This document shows positions 23,498 to 30,645 of a stretch of 36,860 nt of DNA, one piece after another; within the stretch, counting starts at the first letter, position 1, and each line of letters opens with the position of its first letter. The stretch comes from Azospirillum sp. TSH64 (GTDB taxonomy: Bacteria; Pseudomonadota; Alphaproteobacteria; Azospirillales; Azospirillaceae). The DNA lies in assembly GCF_003116035.1 (NCBI RefSeq), contig NZ_LGQW01000015.1:6909850-6946709 (forward strand). The letters run 5' to 3'. The notes beneath the pieces are model-generated. The model made no database searches. It saw nothing but the letters and a program-made list of their open reading frames with translations, and had not been told where the DNA came from. A program made the position numbers and the translations under genes.

Positions 23498-24997
23498 TTA
23501 CTTCATCGACGGGAAGGCGAACTGGGCGCCTTCGCGGACGCCGCCGGTCGGCCAGCGCTGGGTCACGGTCTTGCGGCGGGTGTAGAAGCGCACGCCGTCC
23601 GGACCGTAGGCCGACAGATCGCCGAACAGCGACCGCTTCCAGCCGCCAAAGCTGTGATAGGCGACCGGAACCGGCAGCGGCACGTTGATGCCGACCATGC
23701 CGACCTTGATCATGTCGCTGAAATAACGGGCGGCCTCGCCGTCGCGGGTGAACAGGCAGGTGCCGTTGCCGTATTCGTGGGCGTCGATCAGGTCCATTCC
23801 CTCCTGCATCGTCTTGACGCGGACGAGGCAGAGGACCGGGCCGAAGATCTCTTCCCGGTAGATGGTCATGTCCGGGGTGACGCGGTCGAACAGGCAGCCG
23901 CCCAGGAAATTGCCGTTCTCATGGCCGGGCACCACCAGCCCGCGGCCGTCCACCGCCAGCTCGGCGCCCTCGGCGACGCCCTGGTCGACGTAGGCCTTCA
24001 CCTTCTCGTAATGGGCGCGGGTGACCAGCGGCCCCATCTCGCAGCCGGCGGACGTGCCGGCGCCGACCTTGAGGTCGCGGAGCGCCACCGACAGCTTGTC
24101 CTTGAGCCGGTCGGCCACCTCGTCGCCCACCGCGACGACGACGGAGATCGCCATGCAGCGCTCGCCGCAGGAGCCGTAGGCCGCCCCCATCAGCGCGCTG
24201 ACCGCGTTGTCGAGGTCGGCGTCCGGCATGACGATGGCGTGGTTCTTGGCCCCGCCCAGCGCCTGCACCCGCTTTCCATGGGCGGTGGCGGTCGCATAGA
24301 CATATTCGGCGATGGGGGTGGAGCCGACGAAGCTGACGCCCTGCACGCGCGGGTCGGTCAGCAGCGTGTCCACCGCCTCCTTGTCGCCGTTGACGACGTT
24401 CAGCACGCCCGGCGGCAGTCCGGCCTCTTCGGCCAGCTGGGCGACATAGAGGGCGGCACTCGGGTCGCGCTCCGACGGCTTGAGGATGAAGGTGTTCCCG
24501 CAGGCGATGGCGATCGGGTACATCCACAGCGGGACCATCGCCGGGAAGTTGAAGGGGGTGATGCCGGCGACGACGCCCAGCGGCTGGAATTCCGACCAGC
24601 TGTCGATGCTGGGGCCGACATTCTTGGAGAACTCGCCCTTCAGCAGCTCCGGCACGCCGCAGGCATATTCGACATTCTCGATGCCGCGGGTCAGCTCGCC
24701 GAAGGCGTCGTCCAGCACCTTGCCGTGTTCCGCCGTGATCAGGGCGCAGACGCGCTGCGCATTTTCCTCCAGCAGCTGCTTGAAGCGGAACATGACGCGG
24801 GCGCGCTTGGCCGGCGGCGTGGCGCGCCAGCCCGGGAAGGCAGCCTCGGCGGCGGCTATCGCCTCCTCGACCGTCTTGCGGCTGGCGAGCGCCACCTGAC
24901 CGGCGATCTCGCCGGTGGCGGGATTGACGATGTCGGCGGTGCGGCTGCCGGCGGGAGCGTCGGTCTTGCCGCCGATCAGGTGCGGAACGATGGGCAT
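23498..24997 (-). CDS. mmsA: Methylmalonate/malonate semialdehyde dehydrogenase (CoA-acylating)
   Basis: This 499-residue aldehyde dehydrogenase makes an acyl-CoA: malonate semialdehyde to acetyl-CoA, or methylmalonate semialdehyde to propionyl-CoA, with NAD and CoA. The family marks are N150 in TPFNFP, GGAKNH (248-253) and catalytic C281 in GERCMA. GGAKNH sits where ordinary ALDHs have the general-base Glu region, as expected for this subfamily. The gene is downstream of the omega-amino acid transaminase by 48 bp on the same strand. Together they fit beta-alanine degradation (bauA-bauC type). Valine or inositol catabolism (IolA) is the alternative role for the same enzyme. The ATG at 24997 has GGGAAAAG upstream. 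A strong terminator lies beyond the stop. Confidence 0.92.
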   Translation of the reverse strand: MPIVPHLIGGKTDAPAGSRTADIVNPATGEIAGQVALASRKTVEEAIAAAEAAFPGWRATPPAKRARVMFRFKQLLEENAQRVCALITAEHGKVLDDAFGELTRGIENVEYACGVPELLKGEFSKNVGPSIDSWSEFQPLGVVAGITPFNFPAMVPLWMYPIAIACGNTFILKPSERDPSAALYVAQLAEEAGLPPGVLNVVNGDKEAVDTLLTDPRVQGVSFVGSTPIAEYVYATATAHGKRVQALGGAKNHAIVMPDADLDNAVSALMGAAYGSCGERCMAISVVVAVGDEVADRLKDKLSVALRDLKVGAGTSAGCEMGPLVTRAHYEKVKAYVDQGVAEGAELAVDGRGLVVPGHENGNFLGGCLFDRVTPDMTIYREEIFGPVLCLVRVKTMQEGMDLIDAHEYGNGTCLFTRDGEAARYFSDMIKVGMVGINVPLPVPVAYHSFGGWKRSLFGDLSAYGPDGVRFYTRRKTVTQRWPTGGVREGAQFAFPSMK

Positions 24998-25030
24998 TGG
25001 GCTTTTCCCGGAATGTCGCGTGTGGAGGTT

Positions 25031-25058
25031 CTTACGCCGTGGCCCTTACGCCGTGGCC
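25031..25058. repeat. Perfect 14-bp tandem duplication at the transaminase stop codon
   Basis: CTTACGCCGTGGCC occurs twice in a row (25031-25044, 25045-25058). On the - strand the first copy met holds the last codons and TAA of the transaminase gene, and the second repeats them after the stop. 14 is not a multiple of 3. It looks like a replication-slippage product. Confidence 0.9.
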
Positions 25059-26419
25059 TGGATCGCGTCGGCGACGACGTTGAACAGGCGGTCGAGGTCC
25101 TCGCGCTCGCTGATGAAATGCGGGCCGAACTGGAGGGTGTCGCCGCCGTAGCGCACGTAATAGCCGGCGTCCCAGCACTTCATGGCGATCTCGTAGGGCC
25201 GGCGGGCCGGCTCGCCGGGCAGGGCTGCGATGGTGACGGCGCCGGCAAGGCCGCAGTTGCGGATGTCGGCGACGTTCCGCAGCCCCTTCAGCCCGTGGAT
25301 CAGATCCTCGAAATGCGGCATCAGCGCCGCCGCCTTGTCGGCCAGCTTCTCGCGCTCGAACAGGTCGAGGGCGGCGAGGCCGGCGGCGCAGGCGACCGGG
25401 TGGGCGGAGTAGGTGTAGCCGTGCGGGAACTCCACCAGATACTCAGGGCCGCCATTGTCCATGAAGGTCTGGTAGATCTCGCGGCTGGCGACCACCGCAC
25501 CCATCGGCACGGCACCGTTGGTCAGGCCCTTGGCGACGTTCATGATGTCGGGGACCACGCCGAAGTAATCGGCGCCGAAGGCGGTGCCCATGCGGCCGAA
25601 GCCGGTGATGACCTCGTCGAAGATCAGCAGGATGCCGTGCTTGGTGCAGATCTCGCGCAGGCGCTGGAGATAGCCCTTGGGCGGCGGCAGCACGCCGGCC
25701 GACCCGGCCATCGGCTCCACCACCACCGCGGCGATGTTGGAGGCGTCGTGCAGCGCCACCAGATCCTCCAGCGCGTCGGCCAGATGGGCGCCTTCGTCCG
25801 GCATGCCCTTGGTGAACAGGTTCTGCGGCAGCAGGGTGTGCGGCAAATGGTCGGCATCGACGCCGGTGCCGAACAGCTTGCGGTTGCCGACGATGCCGCC
25901 CAGGCTGGTGCCGCCGAAATTGACGCCGTGATAGCCCTTCACCCGGCCGATCAGCTTGGTCTTGGCCGGCTGGCCCTTCATCCGCCAATAGGCCCGCGCC
26001 ATCTTCAGCGAGGTGTCGGCGGCCTCCGACCCGGAATTGACGAAGAAGACATGGTCGAGACCGGCCGGCGTCATCGAGGCCAGCTTGTGCGCCAGCTTGA
26101 AGGCGGCGGTGTGGCCGTGCTGGAAGGCCGGGCTGTAGTCGAGCGTGGCGATCTGCTGCGCCACCGCGTCGGCGATCTCGCGGCGGCAATGGCCGGCGCC
26201 GCTGCACCACAGGCCGGACAGGCTGTCATAGATCTTGCGGCCCTGCGCGTCCCAGTACCAGGCGCCCTCCGCCTTCGTCATGATGCGCGGGTTCTTCTTG
26301 AACTCGCGGTTGGCGGTGAAGGGCATCCAGTGCGCGTCAAGCTCCTCGCGCGTCAGTCCGGCAGCCGTGCCGAGGGCGTGGGCGTCGGCGTGGGCATGAT
26401 CGTGGTCGAGGGGGGCCAT
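25046..26419 (-). CDS. bauA: Omega-amino acid--pyruvate transaminase (beta-alanine type)
   Basis: A 457-residue class III PLP aminotransferase that moves the omega amino group of beta-alanine to pyruvate, giving malonate semialdehyde and alanine. The family marks are MPFTANREF (32-40), GLWCSGAGHC (69-78), SPAFQHGHT, NSGSEAADTSLKMARAYW and LIFDEVITGFGRMG with D268 binding the PLP pyridine nitrogen. The PLP lysine K297 is in VAKGLTNGAVPMG. The ATG at 26419 follows GGGAG at 7 bases; the frame is open further upstream but lacks family sequence. The N-terminus has an unusual His/Asp/Ala run (DHDHAHADAHA). With mmsA next in line and a divergent LysR regulator the set forms a beta-alanine degradation unit. 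Gamma-aminobutyrate is a possible side substrate. Confidence 0.88.
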   Translation of the reverse strand: MAPLDHDHAHADAHALGTAAGLTREELDAHWMPFTANREFKKNPRIMTKAEGAWYWDAQGRKIYDSLSGLWCSGAGHCRREIADAVAQQIATLDYSPAFQHGHTAAFKLAHKLASMTPAGLDHVFFVNSGSEAADTSLKMARAYWRMKGQPAKTKLIGRVKGYHGVNFGGTSLGGIVGNRKLFGTGVDADHLPHTLLPQNLFTKGMPDEGAHLADALEDLVALHDASNIAAVVVEPMAGSAGVLPPPKGYLQRLREICTKHGILLIFDEVITGFGRMGTAFGADYFGVVPDIMNVAKGLTNGAVPMGAVVASREIYQTFMDNGGPEYLVEFPHGYTYSAHPVACAAGLAALDLFEREKLADKAAALMPHFEDLIHGLKGLRNVADIRNCGLAGAVTIAALPGEPARRPYEIAMKCWDAGYYVRYGGDTLQFGPHFISEREDLDRLFNVVADAIQATA

Positions 26420-26515
26420 CCGCTGTTCTCCCGGTTTGGTTTGGGGGGCGCATATGTCAGGGCTGCTGTCTGTGGTCAGTGTGAGCGGTTCCCGGTTGCC
26501 ATCAAATCCAAAGTG

Positions 26516-26542
26516 GAAGAACTTCACGTAAGCATCCGCTTA
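26516..26542. promoter_or_regulatory. Candidate LysR binding region
   Basis: Two small dyads lie side by side: GAAGAACTTC (26516-26525, arms GAAG/CTTC) and TAAGC-ATCC-GCTTA (26529-26542). The second has the T...A palindrome form common for LysR-type regulators. They sit between the divergent transaminase and LysR genes, nearer the LysR start. Confidence 0.45.
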
Positions 26543-26573
26543 ACTTTCCCGCTCAACGATCCCAGGCGACAGC

Positions 26574-27488
26574 ATGAGCAAGCCGGCCCGGTCGATGGCC
26601 CCGATCAGCGACGCCGACATCCGGCTGCTGCGCGTGTTCCGGACGGTGGTGGAGTGCGGCGGCTTCTCCGCCGCCGAGGTGGAGCTGAACATCAGCCGCG
26701 CCGCGATCAGCCAGCACATGGCCGATCTGGAACGCCGGCTCGGGCTGACGCTGTGCTGGCGCGGGCGGGCGGGCTTCCGGCTGACGGAGGAGGGGCGGCT
26801 GGCCTATGAGGCGAGCTTGCGCCTGCTGGCCAGCACCGAGAGCTTCCGCAGCGAGATCAACACGGTCCATCGCCGGCTGCGCGGCGAATTGAACATCGGC
26901 ATCACCGACAACCTCGTCACCATGCCGCAGATGCGGGTGACCCACGCGCTGCGCGGCCTGAAGCAGCTGGCGCCGGAGGTCCGCGTCAACATCCGCATGA
27001 TCCCGCCCAACGAGATCGAGCGCGGCGTGCTGGACGGGCAGCTGCATGTCGGCGTCGTCCCGGTCCGGCGCGGATTGCCGGGGCTGGCCGGCCTGCCGCT
27101 CTACAGCGAGGAATCGCTGCTCTATTGCGGCGACGGCCATCCGCTGTTCGACAGACCCGAGGGGGCTGTGACGCGGGAGGATGTCGAGGCGGCCGACGCG
27201 GTGGCGCCGACCCAGGCGCAGCTTCCGCACGAGCTGAACAACACCGCGACCGCCACCGACCGCGAGGGGGTGGCGTTCCTGATCCTGACCGGATGCTATG
27301 TCGGCTTCCTGCCCATCCATTACGCGCGGCAATGGGTCGAGCGCGGCATGATGCGGGCGCTGCTGCCCGGCACCTACCGCCATGCGCTGGAGTTCCAGGT
27401 GGTGACCAAGAAGGGGGCCCAGCCCAATCTGGTGCTGGACCGCTTCCTGGAAGTCCTGCGCGGCAGCGGGAATGGAGGGGGCGTCTAG
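26574..27488 (+). CDS. LysR-family transcriptional regulator
   Basis: The 304-residue regulator has an N-terminal helix-turn-helix (about 15-75): LLRVFRTVVECGGFSAAEVE, then SRAAISQHMADLERRLG and LTEEG. The C-terminal effector-binding domain is of periplasmic-binding-protein type (about 100-295), with RLRGELNIGITDN at its start. LysR proteins typically sit divergent from the genes they activate, here the transaminase/mmsA pair, and respond to a pathway intermediate. The ATG at 26574 has a weak AGG upstream. Its stop codon shares the sequence CTAG with the stop of the convergent mscS gene. Confidence 0.88.
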   Translation: MSKPARSMAPISDADIRLLRVFRTVVECGGFSAAEVELNISRAAISQHMADLERRLGLTLCWRGRAGFRLTEEGRLAYEASLRLLASTESFRSEINTVHRRLRGELNIGITDNLVTMPQMRVTHALRGLKQLAPEVRVNIRMIPPNEIERGVLDGQLHVGVVPVRRGLPGLAGLPLYSEESLLYCGDGHPLFDRPEGAVTREDVEAADAVAPTQAQLPHELNNTATATDREGVAFLILTGCYVGFLPIHYARQWVERGMMRALLPGTYRHALEFQVVTKKGAQPNLVLDRFLEVLRGSGNGGGV

Positions 27489-29839
27489 CTCTTCAGGCGC
27501 CGTCCGGCTGCGGGCTTGGCGTCCGGCATGTCCTCGCCCAGCGCGTGCAGGACGGCGCCGGCGGCCAGGGTGCGCTCCTCCTCGCCGATCTGCATTGTCA
27601 CCGGGTCGCCGGTGGCGCTGGTAGCCGTCGCTTCGCCGGCGAAGCGGACCGTCACCTCGCGATTGGCGAAGCGGATGCCCTCACGGCGGAACAGGGCGTT
27701 GAGTTCCTGATAGACCCGCTTGCGGATCTCCCACTGGTCGCCGGGCCGGGTCATGAACTTGACGCGGAGGATCATCGCGGAGTCCTCCATCTGGATGACG
27801 CCCTGCGATTTCAGCGGCTGGAGGAACTTCGGCCCCAGATCGGGGTCGTCGAGCAGCATCTGGCCCAGCTGCTTGATGTGCTTGCGCACCTTCTCGACGT
27901 CGGTGTCGTAGGTGATGCGCAGCGGCAGCTTCATGATTACCCAGTCGCGCGAGTAGTTGGTCAGCTGGTGGATCTCGCCGAAGGGGACGGTGTGCAGCGG
28001 GCCGCGATGGTGGCGCAGCTGCATCGAGCGCACCGAGATCTTCTCCACCGTGCCGCGGATGGCGCCGATCTCGATGTATTCGCCCTTGCGGAAGGCGTCG
28101 TCGATCAGGAAGAAGGCGCCGGAGAAGATGTCGCGGATCAGCGTCTGCGCGCCGAAGCCGATGGCGATGCCGGCCACGCCCGCCCCGGCGAACAGCGGCG
28201 CGATGTTGACGCCCAGATCCATCAGGACGCTGAGCAGGATGGCGCCGACGATGGACAGCAGGATGAAGTTGCGCACCAGCGGCAGCAGCGTCGCCAGCCG
28301 GCTGGCCGAGCCGTGGCCGCTGCCCTCGTCGCCCGGAATGGCGCCGGGGGTTGGCCCCTCCTCGGCGATCCGGCGGTCGATCCAGATGCGGACGCCGTGA
28401 TAGGCGACGTAGCCGATCAGGCAGACCGTCATGATGCTGATGAGCTTGTCCGCCGCATCGCCGTGCATGCGCGGGACGTTCCACACCGACAGGGTCACCG
28501 CCACCCCGGCGGCGGCGGCGAGGATGCCCGCCACCCGCCGGGCCAGCGCCTCGTAGCTGTCGATGGCCGCCGGTCTGGGGGTGTCGGGGAGTTGGCCGTC
28601 GCCGTCCGGCGCACCCTCCCGGCCTTCCTCCAGCGGCCGCCACAGGGTGCGGCGATGGTGGAACAGCCATTCGGTGGCATAGGTGACGGTGGCGTAGACG
28701 GCGAGGATCGCCGCGGCGACGGCATAGGCGCCGAGCAGCAGCGGCAGCTCGGTCGGCCAGCCCAGGATCAGGCGGTTGACCAGCGTCGCCAGGGCATAGG
28801 CGAAATAGACCAGGACCGCCGGAAACCACAGGCGCAGGGTCAGCCGTTCCAGCGGCGCCACCGTCGCCGCCGGACGCCCTGCCAGGAAGGCGCGCTCGAC
28901 CGTCTGGCGGTTGGCATAGAGTGCGCCGACCGTCGCCAGCACGGTGAGCAGCCCGAACAGCGCGACCAGCACCGCGTGCGGGTCGTAGGGCATGCCCAGC
29001 GCCTCCAGCCAGATGGTGCCGATCATCAGGGCGACGCCCACGGCACCGCTGGCGGTCAGGTCGCGCCGCAGCCGGCGCACCGCCGGGGCCACGCCGGCAT
29101 CCGCAGACGCGCCGGGCGGCATCACCAGCCGCCAGAACAGGGCGATGGCCCAGACCAGCAGATAGCCGGCCCCGGCGAGGATGACCGTCTTCTCGGTCAT
29201 CGGCGTCGGTTCCGGCACCAGTGCGGTGGCGAGCCCGAAGGCGATCAGCGTGGCGAAGAGCATGCCGACCAGCGTCAGCAGCACATGCGCCACCAGACGG
29301 GGAAAGCGGGCGGCCAGGATGGAGCCGCCCGGTCTCGGTTCGGCCGGGGACGGCAGCAGGCGGCGGGCGACCGGCCGCTGATAGACCAGATGCTGGACGC
29401 CATGGCCGGCCGCCATGAGGGCGAAGGTCAGGGCGATGACCTGCAGGAAATAGTCGGGCCTGCCGGTCGGGCTCTGGGTCTTCAGGGTGGCGACGATGGC
29501 CGACGGGATGGCGGGCGTGGCGCGCAGCCGCCGGGCGAGCTTGCCGCGGAACCCCGCCATGCGGTCGCGCCCTTCGCTGAGCATCAGCATCATCATGCCG
29601 TCAGCCGCGCTGGCGGCTGCGGAGGGCGGGGCGGGTGTGGCCGTGGCGGGAGCAGGTGGGGCGGGCGGAGGAGCGGTGGTTTGGGCGGGGGGCGGCGCTG
29701 CGGTCTGGGCCGACGCCTCGGCGAACGCCAGGCCCAGCGACAGCAGCCCCAGCAGCAAAATCAGCGTCGCCGCCCTGAGCCGGACCGGCCAGCGGAGACG
29801 CAAGGAAAAGGCACGGGCGGGGAGCGGAGGGGTCGGCAT
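27485..29839 (-). CDS. Large MscS-family mechanosensitive channel (YbiO-like)
   Basis: This 784-residue inner-membrane channel opens under membrane tension in hypo-osmotic shock. It has an N-terminal signal segment (about 15-40), a Pro/Ala-rich periplasmic linker, and many TM helices (about 120-500). The MscS core follows at about 500-735. The pore-lining helix starts near 543 with LFAGAGVAGIAIGFGAQTLI, followed by the beta domain entry DDAFRKGEYIEIG and VPFGEIHQLTNYSRDW. Size and core resemble E. coli YbiO (741 residues). The ATG at 29839 is chosen because a signal-like segment follows, although the ribosome binding site is weak. It lies downstream of the DUF1345 and DedA-fusion genes on the same strand. 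Confidence 0.88.
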   Translation of the reverse strand: MPTPPLPARAFSLRLRWPVRLRAATLILLLGLLSLGLAFAEASAQTAAPPPAQTTAPPPAPPAPATATPAPPSAAASAADGMMMLMLSEGRDRMAGFRGKLARRLRATPAIPSAIVATLKTQSPTGRPDYFLQVIALTFALMAAGHGVQHLVYQRPVARRLLPSPAEPRPGGSILAARFPRLVAHVLLTLVGMLFATLIAFGLATALVPEPTPMTEKTVILAGAGYLLVWAIALFWRLVMPPGASADAGVAPAVRRLRRDLTASGAVGVALMIGTIWLEALGMPYDPHAVLVALFGLLTVLATVGALYANRQTVERAFLAGRPAATVAPLERLTLRLWFPAVLVYFAYALATLVNRLILGWPTELPLLLGAYAVAAAILAVYATVTYATEWLFHHRRTLWRPLEEGREGAPDGDGQLPDTPRPAAIDSYEALARRVAGILAAAAGVAVTLSVWNVPRMHGDAADKLISIMTVCLIGYVAYHGVRIWIDRRIAEEGPTPGAIPGDEGSGHGSASRLATLLPLVRNFILLSIVGAILLSVLMDLGVNIAPLFAGAGVAGIAIGFGAQTLIRDIFSGAFFLIDDAFRKGEYIEIGAIRGTVEKISVRSMQLRHHRGPLHTVPFGEIHQLTNYSRDWVIMKLPLRITYDTDVEKVRKHIKQLGQMLLDDPDLGPKFLQPLKSQGVIQMEDSAMILRVKFMTRPGDQWEIRKRVYQELNALFRREGIRFANREVTVRFAGEATATSATGDPVTMQIGEEERTLAAGAVLHALGEDMPDAKPAAGRRLKS

Positions 29840-29952
29840 GGCCTTGCGTCGCGAAGCGTGGCGGTCGATCCGATGAGAGTAGCGTAGATCGCGCGGCCGG
29901 GAAGGGGTTCCTAAGGCTCCGCCGCAGCAATTGCGACGGGGCGGGGCGGACC

Positions 29953-30603
29953 TCAGCTGACCAGCCCGGCGGCCAGATTGACGCCCAGCGCCAGCACCGC
30001 GGTGTTGAACAGGAAGGACAGGGCACCGTGCATCAGCACCAGACGGCGCATGCCGGCGGCGCGGGTGGTCACGTCGGACACCTGTGCTGTCATGCCGACG
30101 GTGAAGCTGAAATAAAGGAATTCCAGGTAATCCGGCGCGTCGTTGCCGGGAAAATCCAGGCTGCGCTCCTGGCCCGACTGCCCACCCAGCCAATAATCGT
30201 GGGCGTAATGCTGGGCGAAGAAGACATGCAGGAAGCCCCAGGACAGCAGGACCGTCACTCCCGACAGCACCGCCGCCATCCCCTCGTGCGGGGAGCCCTT
30301 GGCCGACACCAGCTCCGCCACGATGGCGACCAGCGCCGCGAGCGAGGCCAGCACCGCACCGGCCAGCACCCCCCATTTGCCGGGGTCGAGCAGCCTGGCC
30401 CGCCGGCGCATGGAAGCCACCGTGGCCCGGCTCATCAGGATGCCGGCGAGCAGGATGTAGGCGGCGACCCCGCAATTCCAGCCGGTCAGCACCGCGGTGG
30501 TGGGGCGCAGCCAGACGGCGGCGAGGCCCCCGGCCAGCAATGCTACGGCCAGCGCCCCACTCAGCGACGGGCGGTTGCGCAGATGGGTCAGGCTGCCGCG
30601 CAT
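29953..30603 (-). CDS. DUF1345 family membrane protein
   Basis: This 216-residue inner-membrane protein of unknown function has about five hydrophobic helices. The family end pattern is clear: DYLEFLYFSFTVGMTAQVSD, then RRLVLMHGALSFLFNTAVLA and LGVNLAAGLVS. A central segment with AQHYAHDYW carries possible metal-binding histidines. The ATG at 30603 is chosen because GGAG lies six bases upstream; GTG 30639 would lengthen the protein by 12 residues. It starts 42 bp after the DedA-ATP-grasp gene, with an intercistronic hairpin between, and is 113 bp before the MscS start. No biochemical role is established for the family. Confidence 0.85.
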   Translation of the reverse strand: MRGSLTHLRNRPSLSGALAVALLAGGLAAVWLRPTTAVLTGWNCGVAAYILLAGILMSRATVASMRRRARLLDPGKWGVLAGAVLASLAALVAIVAELVSAKGSPHEGMAAVLSGVTVLLSWGFLHVFFAQHYAHDYWLGGQSGQERSLDFPGNDAPDYLEFLYFSFTVGMTAQVSDVTTRAAGMRRLVLMHGALSFLFNTAVLALGVNLAAGLVS

Positions 30604-30620
30604 CTCGTCTCCAACCGATT

Positions 30621-30642
30621 GGCGTGCGGCGATGCGCACGCC
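30621..30642 (-). other. Intercistronic hairpin
   Basis: GGCGTGCG (30621-30628) pairs perfectly with CGCACGCC (30635-30642) around a 6-base loop, between the stop of the DedA-fusion gene and the DUF1345 start. No T tract follows on the - strand, so it may be an mRNA processing or attenuation structure rather than a terminator. Confidence 0.5.
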
Positions 30643-30645
30643 CGT

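Noticed and set aside
23423..26809. 1128-codon + strand frame opposite mmsA and the transaminase
   Set aside because: Antisense shadow. Both - strand proteins have complete catalytic motifs.
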